NCBI GenBank assembly: GCA_030272155.1
Contig: CP126191.1
Span: 7,214,501-7,278,500, forward strand
DNA from: Tetradesmus obliquus
Lineage: Eukaryota > Chlorophyta > Chlorophyceae > Sphaeropleales > Scenedesmaceae
Reading direction: 5' to 3'
Length of the DNA stretch: 64,000 nucleotides
The notes beneath the pieces are model-generated. The model searched no databases. It was not told where the DNA came from and saw nothing but the letters and a program-made list of their open reading frames with translations. Position numbers and translations under genes: made by a program. Within the stretch, counting starts at the first letter, position 1, and each line of letters begins with the position of its first letter. Shown here piece by piece: positions 36,892 through 47,980 of the stretch.

Positions 36892-38530
36892 CTACCGCAG
36901 CTGCTGCAAATGCTGTGGTCGCCGCAGCCCTTGCTCATGCAGTTGTGCCGGTGCGCATGCCCCAGCTGCGGTTGCTACCTGCTGCTGCTGCCTCAGCTGC
37001 AGCTGCTTGCCTGCGGCCTGCTGTCTCAACTGCAAAAGCTGGCTGCTGCTGCTGCTGCTGCAGCCGCGCACCTGCACCAGCTTGCTGATCTCCTTGAACC
37101 TGTCAGCCTTGGCGTCCTCCATCAGCTGGAACAGCGCCATCTCGCTGCTCACCAGGAACGCACCGCTGCAGCACAGGGCAGGCCAGCGCCAGGCAGCACA
37201 ACGTGAGGCGTCAGGAAAGTCAACACCACAAGGGTGTGCTGGCAAGATGGATAGAGAATAACGCCTGCAGTTCAGCTGAGCGCATGCTGCGTGACATGTG
37301 GAATGTGGCGAGCAATTGCTGGAACGCGTCGCCGCCCGCAGCACTGCCCCACCTCTGCGTTGCTCGGTGCAGCCCGATGGCCCTGTCGTGCTGGCGCTGG
37401 CTGCTGACGCCGTCCACCAGGATGTGCACCTCGTAGCCAGACTCGATGAGGTCTAGCGTGGTCTGCAGCACACACACGTGCGTCTCGATGCCGCACAGCA
37501 GCACCTGCAGCAGGCAAGGGCAGGGCCAGCCACGCCAGCCATCACAGCATGAGGCAGACGGCCATGGGCGCAGCAGTGTCAGTGTGAGGATTGCCTGTCC
37601 CCTGGTGGCTCTGATTTGTTTGTTCAACACACTGGTGTTGGGCAGCACGTCTTGCCTCTGCGCAACTGCGTACTGCTGCGGCAGCGCAGCTGAAACACAC
37701 AGCTGTCATGCCACTGCAACCTACAACTTGACTACAAGCCCCGCCGACCATGCTGAGCACCTGCCACGCATGCCTGTGCTGTGCGCATGCTGCCGTGCTG
37801 GCTGTTGCTCCTGTGCCCTGGCAACTGGCTGCGGCTGCCCACCTGCGACACTGCAGGCTTCTGCTTCAGCAGCTCCTTTACATCTGGCGTGAGCATGCTG
37901 AACAGCGTCTTGGCCACAACAGGGCTGTCGGGTGGCAGCACATCCTTCAGCTCCTGCACTGTGTTGCCCAGCGCCTTGGGGTACTGCTCAGTGGTGATCA
38001 CGGGCAGGCCCAGGACAGTGGCGCCACGGATCTGCATGTGGGCAGGTGTGCAGCGATGACGTGGCAGGCTGACATGCAAGGACAAATAACAACAACTGAC
38101 AGACTATGCTGCTTAAGCGTGCAAGTAACCTTGCTATTTGTCCATCACAGGTGGCTGGTGCATGTGTTGACGGCATCCGCAGAACAGCGCTCACTGCACA
38201 GCATATTGTACGCAGCAGCATGCTGTTGCCACCGGCCCCTTGCTTGCAGTTGTTTGCTGCTGCCTACTGCAGCTTGGGCAGCCTCACCATGCGCCGCGCT
38301 GTGTCAACGACAGCAGGAAATCCTGTTATCACTGGCCTGAACCGCTCCTGCAAAGCGCATGCAGGCAGTGCTCATGCATGGTGGTATCCAATCAGCAGCT
38401 GCTGATGTGGCGATTGTCCATTGCTATGATCACGGTGCTACTGCTCATGTACCTGCAGGTCGCACACAAATAGCGCTACGTTTTGCTTTTTGAGCTTGCC
38501 CAAGCTACGTGCAGCAGCAGTAGCGGCCAT
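36892..38530 (-). CDS. Isochorismatase-family cysteine hydrolase (ISOC1/ISOC2-like)
   Basis: The fold hydrolyses amides or vinyl ethers with an Asp-Lys-Cys triad. The true substrate of the ISOC1/2 branch is not established. Exons: 38530-38453, 38347-38288, 38031-37843, 37504-37353, 37165-37072 and a last exon ending at 36892. The first five total 573 nt (191 aa), in phase. The start of the last exon is uncertain because this region is a run of CAG. Triad: Asp24 (FVCDLQERF), Lys87 (VVAKTLFSM) and Cys120 (GIETHVCVLQT). The ITTEQYPKALG and HILVDGVSSQRQHDR segments are typical of ISOC proteins. Starting MAATAAARSLGKLKKQ, it has no clear targeting peptide. It is divergent from YbeY-HAD across 293 bp. 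Confidence 0.87.
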
Positions 38531-38823
38531 GTTTGCAACGGCAATATTGATGTAAGAAGTGCCGCAAAACCACAATCTCAGGCGCTGATCATTGACATAG
38601 TGTGCTTGGGAGTGCAATTGAAGCTTCCTCGTGACCCCAGCTGTCTGTCGGAGAACTTTACCTGACTGTCTTGTCACTACGAACGGACGAACCCAGTTCC
38701 AAAAAAAAGATTCTATTGCCTTTTATTGAGTATCAATACCTTTCACGAACTGCGTCGCGTAACCGGGCAAAAGTGTCTGGGTTGCTCGGAGCATCAGTGG
38801 TCAGCTTGGCCTGGCCCTTGTAC
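38531..38823. promoter_or_regulatory. Shared divergent promoter, isochorismatase / YbeY-HAD
   Basis: 293 bases lie between the starts at 38530 (minus) and 38824 (plus). The start of the YbeY-HAD frame is not preceded by an in-frame ATG back to 38671, which supports 38824. A run of A lies at 38701-38708. No known element was recognised. Confidence 0.55.
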
Positions 38824-41710
38824 ATGATGCGTCTGCTGTCACGCTCTGCTACTGGAACCTTAACGCATCGTTCTAGCTTTTCATTGGCTAGCAGCAAGCA
38901 TGTGTGGCCTACCAGCAACAGCAGCAGGCTAGCAGTGCCACAGTTGCAGCAGCAGCAGCAGCAGCAGCAGGAGCAGCAGCCGGTCTCGCATGCATGCAAC
39001 ATCTTCAGCAGGGCGGGCCTGCAGCAGTTGCAGTTGCGTGGTACTGGTTCCAGGCGCAGCGTTGCAGTGCTGGCGGGGTTACCTTTTAGTCTGTCACGGC
39101 CAGAACGCGTGCTGAAGTTCAAATGGGCTCGCTCTTACCCAGCATACACAGCAGGCGACCTGCAAGTAGAGGTAGATGTGCTGTCAGAAGGCAGCCCCGC
39201 CTGTGTGACAGCAGAAGAGCTGGAGCAACTGCTGCAGCAGCTGGAGGAGGATGCGCAGGTGGCAGTGCCGCTTGCGCTGCAGGCGAAGCAGCAGTCGCAG
39301 CCCAGCTACAGGCTGCCAGCCATTGCCAACATGTCGCTGGTGCTGTGTGATGATGCACACATACAGCAGCTGAACAAGGAGTCCAGAGGCAAGGATGCTC
39401 CCACGGATGTGCTGTCATTTGAGATTGTCGATGATGCACCACCAGGCATGATGCTGCCAGTGAAGCTGCTGGGTGACTTGGTCATATCAGTCGACACTGC
39501 GCAGCGGCAGGCGCAGGAGCGAGGGTGAGCTGCGCGTGGTGCCAGCTCCTGTTGTTACGCCAACAAGCCTGCTTTACAACATGATCTAACGGAGGTAGCT
39601 GGCATTTTCTGGGTCTGCAACAGGTGGTGGTCTGCAACAGGTGGTTATGTGCACCCTGCTAGTGCCGAAATTGTCTTATGACCTGCCCGCTTTAAAATTC
39701 ATATGACCTGCCCGCTGTCTCCTGTGCAGGCACTCGCTGCTGACGGAGCTGCGCGTGCTGCTTGTGCACGGCTTGCTGCATCTAAGTGGCTTTGACCATG
39801 AGCAGGGGCAGCAGCAGCTGCAGGACATGGCGCAGCACGAGACCAGCCTGCTGTCAGAGCTGGGCTGGGAGGGCAGCGGCCTCATCAGCGCAGCAGAGGC
39901 AGCAGCCGGGCAGGAGGAGGGCAGCAGCCAAGGCGAAGAGGACGCATACTCAAATGGCTTCAGCAGCCCCAGCAGCAGCAGCAGTAGTGGTAGCAGCAGC
40001 GGTAGCTGCAGCAGCGGTAGCAGCGGCAGGGCAGGCTCTGTGCAGAGCATGTCTACGGCGTCTTCCACGGGTAGCAGCAGGTGAGCAACGGCCGAAACAT
40101 GGTATATGTGGCTGAGAGGACAGCATCTGACTAGTCGAAGCAGCAAGCGCACGCAAGCAAATGCCAGCTGTTCTCAATAACATGAACACGCGTAAGCATG
40201 GGCAGCTACCCCAGCCAGCAGCTGCTGCCCCAGTTGCTGCGCTTGTCCTTGCCTGCGCAGGCCGCGGCGCAAGCCGCAGGTGCCGCTGGTGGCGCTGGAC
40301 ATGGACGGCACACTGCTGGACGGCAGCAGCAGGATACGGCCCGAGAGCGCAGCAGCCATCCGCGCAGCGACTGCCCTTGGCGTGCGGGTGGTGCTGGCGA
40401 CAGGCAAGGCGCGGCCTGCAGCGATAGCCGCATGCAGGGAGGCTGGCCTGGAGGGTGACGAGCTGCTGGTGTCGCTGCGCACGCCAGGCGTGTTCCTGCA
40501 GGTGGGTGCAGCGCAAGTACTGGTGCATGTGCCTAAGGGGGCATGAGCGGGTGCAGCGTTGTTTGCTGCAGGCTTGGGGGTTTATATCTGGCATGGCAGC
40601 AGGACAGCACTGGCGTAAGCCAGTGCCAGGCCTCTTGCAGTAGTAGCAAGCGTGCGTGATGTCTTTGCTGGCTTTCCACGTGCTCTGTGCAGGGCCTGGC
40701 AGTGCATGGCCGCAAGGGCCAGCAGCTGTCGGATGCGGCGCTGCCGCCGGCCGTGGTGGGCCAGGCCTTCAGCTGGGCTGGTGAGGCGGGCATCTCCTGC
40801 GTGGCCTTCCTGGGTGACGAGTGCGCCACACTGAAGCTGACCAGTGAGCTGCGGGAGCTGCACACCAGGTGTGGTGGCCATGCAGCGCGCTGCAGGCAGC
40901 AAGGCAGCTGCTACGGGTGGTGCAGGCAGCTGCACAGAGCATGTGTCTTTTGCGTGGCGCTGCTGAAGGCTGCTGCTGTTGTTGACATTGCTTGTGCGTG
41001 TTGGTCAGAGGTTGCAGGTTGTTGTCGGTGGTGTGGCTTACATCAGCAGTGCATGTCTGCCTGTGTCATGCTGCGCCGTGCAGGTACTATGAGCCGCTGG
41101 CTGCTGAGCTGGCGGGTGTTGAGCAGCTGCTGGCAGGGCCTGCGGTGCGCAAGCTGCTGTTCATGAGCCAGCCTGAGCTGGTGGCTGGGCTGGTGGAGCC
41201 GCACTGGCGGCAGGCGCTGCAGGGCCAGGGAGCTGAGGTGATGCAGGCGGTGCCCAACATGCTGGAGGTGGTGCCTGCGGGCGTGAACAAGTGGGCCGGG
41301 CTGCAGGTGAGGCTGCGGCTGCCGTACAGCTGCTGCTGCTGCTACTACTACTACTACTGTGGACAGGCTGTTGGGTGTGCATGGGTGTCTTAAACTTGTG
41401 GAGAATGATAGTGCAATCCTGTGTGCAGCTCATGCTGCTCATCCTTTAAGCATGGTTGGCAACAGCAAGACGCTTGCTGTGCTGCGCTGTGGTGGCTGTT
41501 CTGCAGGTGCTGCTGGAGCACTTGGGCGTGCCTGCGCAGGATATTGTGGCAGTGGGAGACGGCAGCAACGACCTGCAGATGGTGGCCAACGTGGGTATGG
41601 GAGTTGCTATGGGCAATGCAGTAGACCAAGTGAAGCACGCTGCAGCGGCAGTGGTGTCTAGCAACGACGACGGTGGGATAGTGGAAGCATTTGAGCGCTT
41701 TGTGCTATGA
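38824..41710 (+). CDS. YBEY: YbeY endoribonuclease fused to a HAD (Cof-type) phosphatase, plastid type
   Basis: YbeY matures rRNA; plants carry it in the chloroplast fused to a HAD domain, and the same fusion is seen here. The model has six exons: 38824-39524, 39730-40080, 40261-40501, 40693-40868, 41084-41306 and 41507-41710. They give 1896 nt (631 aa), in phase. Residues 1 to about 75 are a Ser/Arg-rich transit peptide with a poly-Gln run behind it. The YbeY core holds LNKESRGKDAPTDVLSF and the zinc motif HGLLHLSGFDH (His247, 251, 257). A Ser/Gly linker of about 50 residues follows. HAD motifs: DMDGT (Asp364/366), ATGK, Lys in VNKWAGLQ, and GDGSNDLQM (Asp582/586), with a cap domain between. 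The substrate of the HAD half is unknown. Confidence 0.9.
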
Positions 41711-42280
41711 CAGCAGGGTCTCGTCTGGGCACTGCTGCATGATTACGCAGGATCTGCCACTTGAGCAACTCTTTTACGATTGCATACTCATGACATTTGC
41801 ATCCCTGTGACTCAGCACTGGCTGCATGCACTAGGGTGAGCCTGCACAGACAACGGTACGGCCTTGCAGCAGCGGTACCTGTACAGTAAGGCTTTGATTT
41901 GAAGCCGTAATTCAAGGTCTGTGTGGCGGTGACTCGAGGACTGGGCGCGGGCGTCGCCCAACATGAGCGTACGTCAGCACGCGTGTCGCGCCCTTGGAGA
42001 CAATTGTTAGAGGCTCCAGCTGTATGCAATGATGCCTCATTTGTTTCAAGCAAACTGGGCGTCGGAAGTATCTGCGGGCTGTACCGGGCCTGTCGTGCAA
42101 GGTGCCGACGTGTACTGCTCGCAACCCTCCTCTCCGTAGGACTCTCCCGCGGCTCAAACTTGACCTTGCGTTCTTGGTGTGGAACACACAGTAGTTTGAG
42201 CGTGTTTGGAATCTGTGCTCCTCGAAGAAGCACAAGATTGCTGTAGATTGCGCGCGGTCGACCGCCAAAACTTTGAATCG
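41711..42280. other. Intergenic: YbeY-HAD 3' end and GH5 promoter
   Basis: 570 bases lie between two plus-strand genes. ORFs on the minus strand (41658-42268) overlap the GH5 start and have no recognisable content. No element identified. Confidence 0.5.
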
Positions 42281-45200
42281 ATGGTGAGGTCCAGAGTAGG
42301 AGCTACGGTGCTCCTGATATGTTGCTTGCTGGTAGTATGTGTTTCTGGCAGAGAGTTGCGGCGGCCTGCAGCCTCCCGCAATACCACGCGCCGTAGCCTT
42401 CCCGGAGCAGCTGGTCGTCCCTCCAATATTTCAAGGCCTGGGCACTTGCCCCGCATCAAGCAGACATGCTCTGCAGTGACCTACGGTGAGTATCAAGGAG
42501 CCATAGCAGCCGCTGCTGAGCTGCTGAGTGACGATGCTTTGAACCAGCAGCGCATCAGATGACACCATGACTCTGAATTACTACTGCTTGCGATGTGTTT
42601 ACAGACCAGCCTCCTAGGGGGCGGCCAGCTGCCCCTGTGGAGCTGCGGGGTGACCAGTTTGTGACAGTTGCGGATGGCCAGCCGGTGGCCATGCACGGAG
42701 TCAACTGGTGAGCAGCAATTGCGATGCTACTGCTGTACACTGCATGACAGAAAGAGAGAGCACATACATATTTATGCAGTATGTGTGCACTGGTGCCTTC
42801 ACTCATATGCAATCAAGCAGCTGCTAACACGTTGCTGCTATCATGTTAATGCACCTCCGACGCTGACTTGATGCTGTTCTGCTGTGGTCATGCAGGTTTG
42901 GGTTCAACAACAGGTGACAGGGCCTAGCTGTTGGAGTCACTGATCAGTATGGCATGCGCTCGTAACAGCAGGCGGTGGCAGGCAGCAACACATGCAGATG
43001 GCAAGCTGGAACACTCAGCAATGGACAGCATTAAATGCGCTCAGCAGCGCTGCTGACCAGGTGATAGGTGACCAGGGCATGCCCTCCTCATGTGCAGCTT
43101 GCTTGCCTGTGCATGCCGCATGCTCAGCAGCTGCAGATAACAGCGGCTGAGGCCCCGCTGCTGCCCACCATGCTATGCTAAGCAGGATGACCTTCCTCAA
43201 CGGGCTGTGGGCTGGCCAGGCGTCTGCCAACTCCGACTTTGCGGCCATCATCTGGCAGCTGAAGCTGCTGGGCTTCAACTCCATCCGGCTGCCCTTCCTG
43301 TTTGACGACCTGCAGGCGCCCGCGCAGCCCATCCAGGGTGAGCAGCCCGCAGCAGCAGGGCCTGCCAGCACAACTGGGCTGGCTCAGCGCCTGTGCATAA
43401 GTGTGCTACAGTGCACATGGCTGCTATGACATGTACCAAACCATGCAGATGCATGCAACATTGTGCTAAGCGGCGGGTCAGGCAGCGCTAAACAACCATT
43501 GCATCTTGCTGCTGCTGCTGCTGCTGCTGCAGGCTACTGCACTCACGAAAGCACCCTGCCTGAGCTGGCCAACCGCACCGTTGACCCGCAGTACAGCGTG
43601 GCCATCCGCAGGGCGCCGCCCACGCCAGCAGTGCCACTGCCGCGCGTGGCTGAACCGGGCAGTTGCAACAAGTACATCCCGCCTCTTGCTGGCGGCAAGA
43701 CCATGGAGCGATTCCTGTGGACTGTGCAGTGGCTGGGTGGGTGGCTGCTGACAGTGGGGTGGCCGGCCAGCTGCAGTGCTCGTGCTGCTTTGAGATTGTA
43801 ATTGGCAATTCGTGCCTGTGTTCTCTGCAAGCACGCTTATTGTCTGTGTCTGCAAAGCGGCCAGCTAACAATTGTGTTTTGACATGCGTGCTGACACATT
43901 GGCGCTGCTGCCGTCTTGTTGCTTTGCAGTCTCCAACGGCTTCTACGTCCTCATCGACTACCATCCGATGGTGAGTGCTCTGCTCCTGCCTTATTGAATG
44001 ATCGTTGTAACATGGCGTAGCAGGCAGAGATATAGGCAGATTGCCTGGTGGAGTACAACTTGTGTATACATGAATGCCAACTCCTGCTGCATGTGAATAC
44101 ATCCCAGCGCCCTCTGCTTGCTGCTGCTGCTGCTGCTGCTGCAGGGCATGGAGAAGACCAGCTATGACGCTGCCGCCTTTGTTGAGGCGTGGAAGCAGGT
44201 GTGGTCAGCGGTGAGCTGCCTGCCCAACTTCCGCCGCGACATGGTGGGCCGCGTGTTTGTGGACATCCTCAACGAGCCTGACAGCCAGTGGCAGGCCTGG
44301 CAGCCCAAGGACGGCACAGCAGGTGTGCGCATGCACACAACAGGGTGACGGATGGCTGGAGAGGTGCATGCATACAGCAGGTAGCAATGCAATGCAGCCA
44401 TGCAATGCAGCAATGCATGCAATACAATGTATACATACAGCAGGTAGCATGCAGCATGCCAGGTGGGCGCTGCTACATGGCAGGCAGCTGTTGTTGATCA
44501 TGCTCCCTTTGAAGTTGCCACACATGTAAAGCACACGCTGTGTGCCGGCTGTCGTTTGCTGACATGCTATTTGTGTGCTGCCTGCTGCACTGCAGGCATG
44601 ACGGAGCTGTACCTGGGCGTGATGGATGCGCTGTGGGCACTGACGCCAGGCGCACCAATCTTCTTCATCAACGGCGGCGGCCAGGGCGCATACGCTGTGA
44701 GTGGGGCACGGCTGCAGCAGCAGCAGCAGCAGCGCCGAACAGGAGCAGGATGATAGCAACGGGTGCAGCTATACAGCTGTCCCGAGCTCACAGCATGGTT
44801 TGATAGTTAGCGACAGCTTTGCACTGCATGCTGCAGCCATGCACCGCCTAGCCACGCAGCATACTTGGCTGCATCCTGGTGCTGCGGCTAACCCCGCTGC
44901 CCTCCTTTGCACACGTGTGCCTCTGCCTGCTGCAGGGCCTGAACTGGGGCAACGGCTTTGTGACCGACAAGGGCCTCATCGAGGAGTGGGGCATCACTGA
45001 CGCCAACCCCTTCTTCCAGGCGCTGATGGAGCGGCCCTACCTGAACCGTGTGGTCATCAGCCCACACCTGTACGGGCCCAGCGTGTCACACCGCAAGGAC
45101 TTCTACAAGGTGCGGCTGGCAGGGCATGATGCGTGGTGTGGGCTAAGAGAGGCGTAGCTGCACTGGTGCAGATCTGTTTGCATGGCAATGCCGCAACGGC

Positions 45201-47119
45201 GTACTGCGGCAGTGTGTTGCCAGCTTGTGCGTATTGAGGTGGTATGTGAGCAGGTGCGTCGATGGAGGGTGTCACCCTCCAGTGGCTGGGCAGCGTGGGG
45301 CAGAGCTTCCACAACATAGCCACACTGTGCATGGCAGGCGCATCAGATGCCTTGCGCTCAACCTGCCGCATGCTGTGCCTGCAGGGCCCTGAGTGGATGG
45401 AGTCGCTGGACAAGTCGTTTGGCTACCTGGGCAAGGAAGGCTACTGCTACCAGGGGAAGTGCCACGTGTTCCCCATTGCCGTGGGTAAGTGAGGCAGCAG
45501 CAGAGCCAGCAGGCAGAGCACAGCAGCCATAGCACCTCCCCACAAAAACTTGCCAACGTTATAGCTGCATTCACAGCTGTCACAGCTGCCTTCACAGCTG
45601 TAACAATATCGGTGATGCGTGCAGTCTCAGTGCTGTTTGTGTTGTGGTGAAGGCAAGTTACAAGCTAGCATTGGACGCTGGCAGCACACGCCTACAGTTG
45701 CCCTCCTGCCTCTGCCTACCGACTTGCTTGAATGATGCCCAGGGTGTAATTGTAAGTCGCTGGTCCTGGTGCCAGATGCGTGCACCTGTTGACAACCTGC
45801 TGCTGCTGCCTGCTCTGCGCTGCAGGCGAGTTTGGCTCCAAGTTTGAGAACCCCGAGGACCTGGCACACCTGGCTGACCTGGCGGCATACATGAACGCAC
45901 AGGGCGCGGGCAACACAGGCGGCCACAAGTGAGCGGCGCAGCCATGACAGCAGGGCTGCGGCCCAAGGCCGCCACAGTTGCCCCAGTCGCCACATCATCA
46001 GCATCTGCTTGCTTTAGGGATGCTTGTGTGCTGTCCTTTGAAGGTGTTTGTTAGCAACACAGGCAGCTGGTGCAGAAGACACCTGGATGCGCATGGTGTT
46101 GAGCAAACCTTGCTTGGTGAATTGTCCTTAAGTGGTGCCGTGTTGTATGTTTGTGGTACCCAGTAGCACAACAGACCCTATTTAGTAGTGGCAGCACGTG
46201 TTGTATGTTTGTGGTACACAGCACGCACAACATACCCTATTCTTCACCACTCAGACAATGCTGCGGGTCCTGTCTGGGTAGGCAGTGGTGTGTAGCTCAC
46301 CATGAGATGCCCCTGCCCTCTGCTCAGTTTTGCTGATGTCCAGCGCTTGCTCTGCACTCTCCTGCCACTGCCACCAGGCCCGTTGGCAACTACTTCTACT
46401 GGTGCTACAACGCCAACTCGGGTGAGCTGCTGGGCAGCAAGCACCACCCAGATGCTGCAGCATGCAGCTGGCATACAGCTGATCAGTGGCAGCCAGTCCA
46501 GGCGCAGCCGGCAGCTGCAGATGTCACATGTGCTGCAACTGTTAGCGCAATGAGCTGTGCAGTGCAAGTACAGTAGTATGTCACAACGCAGCACCAACAC
46601 CTGTCCTCTGCTGCTGCCACTGCTGCTGCTGCTGCCTGCTGCCGCCACGCAGGTGATACTGGCGGCCTGGTTGATGACAGCTGGATGAACCTGCAGTGGG
46701 TGAAGCTGCGCTACCTCAGCGACAACCTGGGCCTCACGCCATGGTACAAGGCGCAGCCAGCCAGGCGCAGGCCAGCACCGGCAGCTGCAGCTGCTGCCGG
46801 CGACACCGCCGCAAGCGCACCCGCTGCCGGCAGTGATGCTGCCAGTGACATCATAGTGGGCACTGGGCCAGCAGAGGCACTGCCTGCGCCTGCAGAGGAG
46901 ACGGCATCCACGCCTGTGGCTACTGCCCCTGTTGCTGCGCCTGTGGCGAGCACACCTGTTGCTGCTGCACCTGTAGCCGCCACACCTGTGGCTGCGCCTG
47001 TGGCCACCGCACCTGTTGTGGTGACACCAGCTGCTCCAGCCGCAGCAGCCGCAGCAGCAACAGCCGCAGCACCAGCCACTGCTGGTGAAGCGCCAGCTGC
47101 AGCTGTTTTTGCAAGCTAG
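42281..47119 (+). CDS. Secreted GH5 glycoside hydrolase (cellulase-like)
   Basis: GH5 enzymes cut beta-1,4-glucans and related glycans. The model has thirteen exons: 42281-42485, 42605-42707, 42896-42913, 43186-43337, 43533-43736, 43930-43970, 44145-44322, 44596-44696, 44936-45109, 45385-45484, 45826-45928, 46378-46421 and 46653-47119. They give 1890 nt (629 aa), in phase. Residues 1-23 are a signal peptide. The barrel shows MHGVNWFGFNN, LLGFNSIRLPF, NGFYVLIDYHPM, acid/base Glu284 (DILNEPDS), VVISPHLYGP and nucleophile Glu427 (GEFGSKFE), then WCYNANSGDTGGLVDDSW. The C-terminal 110 residues are Pro/Val/Ala/Thr repeats, like an O-glycosylated wall linker. No binding module is seen. A role in cell-wall turnover or cellulose use is inferred. 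Confidence 0.88.
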
Positions 47120-47980
47120 AGCACAATGTGTACCCTCAAAGCATTTGTATTTTCAATTCTTTTTTAGACTAGCAAACTGGGTGCATGGCAGGCTGAGCAT
47201 GAATAGTAGACTAGTCCAGCATAGTAAATTTTTTGACCTGTAGCTGAGTCAGACAGTTGAGTAAGGAAGTCTTTTAGCATTTGTGCAGTATGTGCATTCA
47301 CCATCTGAGAATGTTACTGCATGCATCAAGTTCTTCTTGCATGCATGTGTATTTCTTGACATGTCAGCTGGCTCATGGTACCTCAGCCCCGCTTGAAATG
47401 CCAGGGGGGAGACAACATCCGGGGAGGATTGCATGTGGATGCGTCTGGAGGTCTGAGTGTTGTCGAGCTGGGAAACAATGTGCTGTGGCAGCTGGCCCAA
47501 GACGGCATCTGACTCTCCCGCCAGCATCCAACGCTCCAGGATCGTCCTGTGTTTAGAGCGTTGCTCCTTGCTTTCACCCATTTTTTGATTTTCCTGCATT
47601 TGCTGGGTGACCAGACGTGCACCGTGCTCTGTGCAGCCTGAGCTCTTGCAACACTGAGCGAGTCAAACACCAAGTCAGACTCAGGGTACAGGGTTGTGGC
47701 CTTGACTGCCTGATGATGCCTTGCCAGCTGATCAGGTGTGTCAAGTACCCGTGCCGGGCTGGAAACAGTTATCTTGGCTATAACTAAGCTAGGTGTTGGC
47801 ACAAGACATCAAGCTGCCCAAACTGCCATGTTGTTGGCAAACCCTCCGCCACTGCTCAACACTCTTCCGGTGCCTCTCAGCAAACACAACACATATTGAT
47901 CAATACATTCTTGCTGCATCATGCTGTTGCGAAGTGGTCCGTGCCCTTTCCTCAAGACCAACCAGAACTCCGCAACAGCC
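47120..47980. other. Intergenic with unresolved minus-strand ORFs
   Basis: 861 bases between GH5 and the plastid-type membrane protein, both plus strand. The left part is AT-richer (3' UTR of GH5). The rest holds two overlapping minus frames described in the next entry. The right end should contain the promoter of the plastid gene. Confidence 0.45.
47249..47802 (-). pseudogene. Possible hypothetical gene with a frame switch
   Basis: Two minus-strand frames, 47802-47383 and 47599-47249, overlap around 47600. Each reads as ordinary, non-repetitive protein only in its own half. The first half contains TLYPESDLVFDSLSVARAQ. The second contains HRTILERWMLAGESDAVLGQ. A 31-nt gap bounded by GT and AG (GTGCAC...TGCAG) could join them but is shorter than any other intron here. 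So this is either a frameshifted relic, a gene with an unusual intron, or chance. No family is recognised. Confidence 0.25.
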
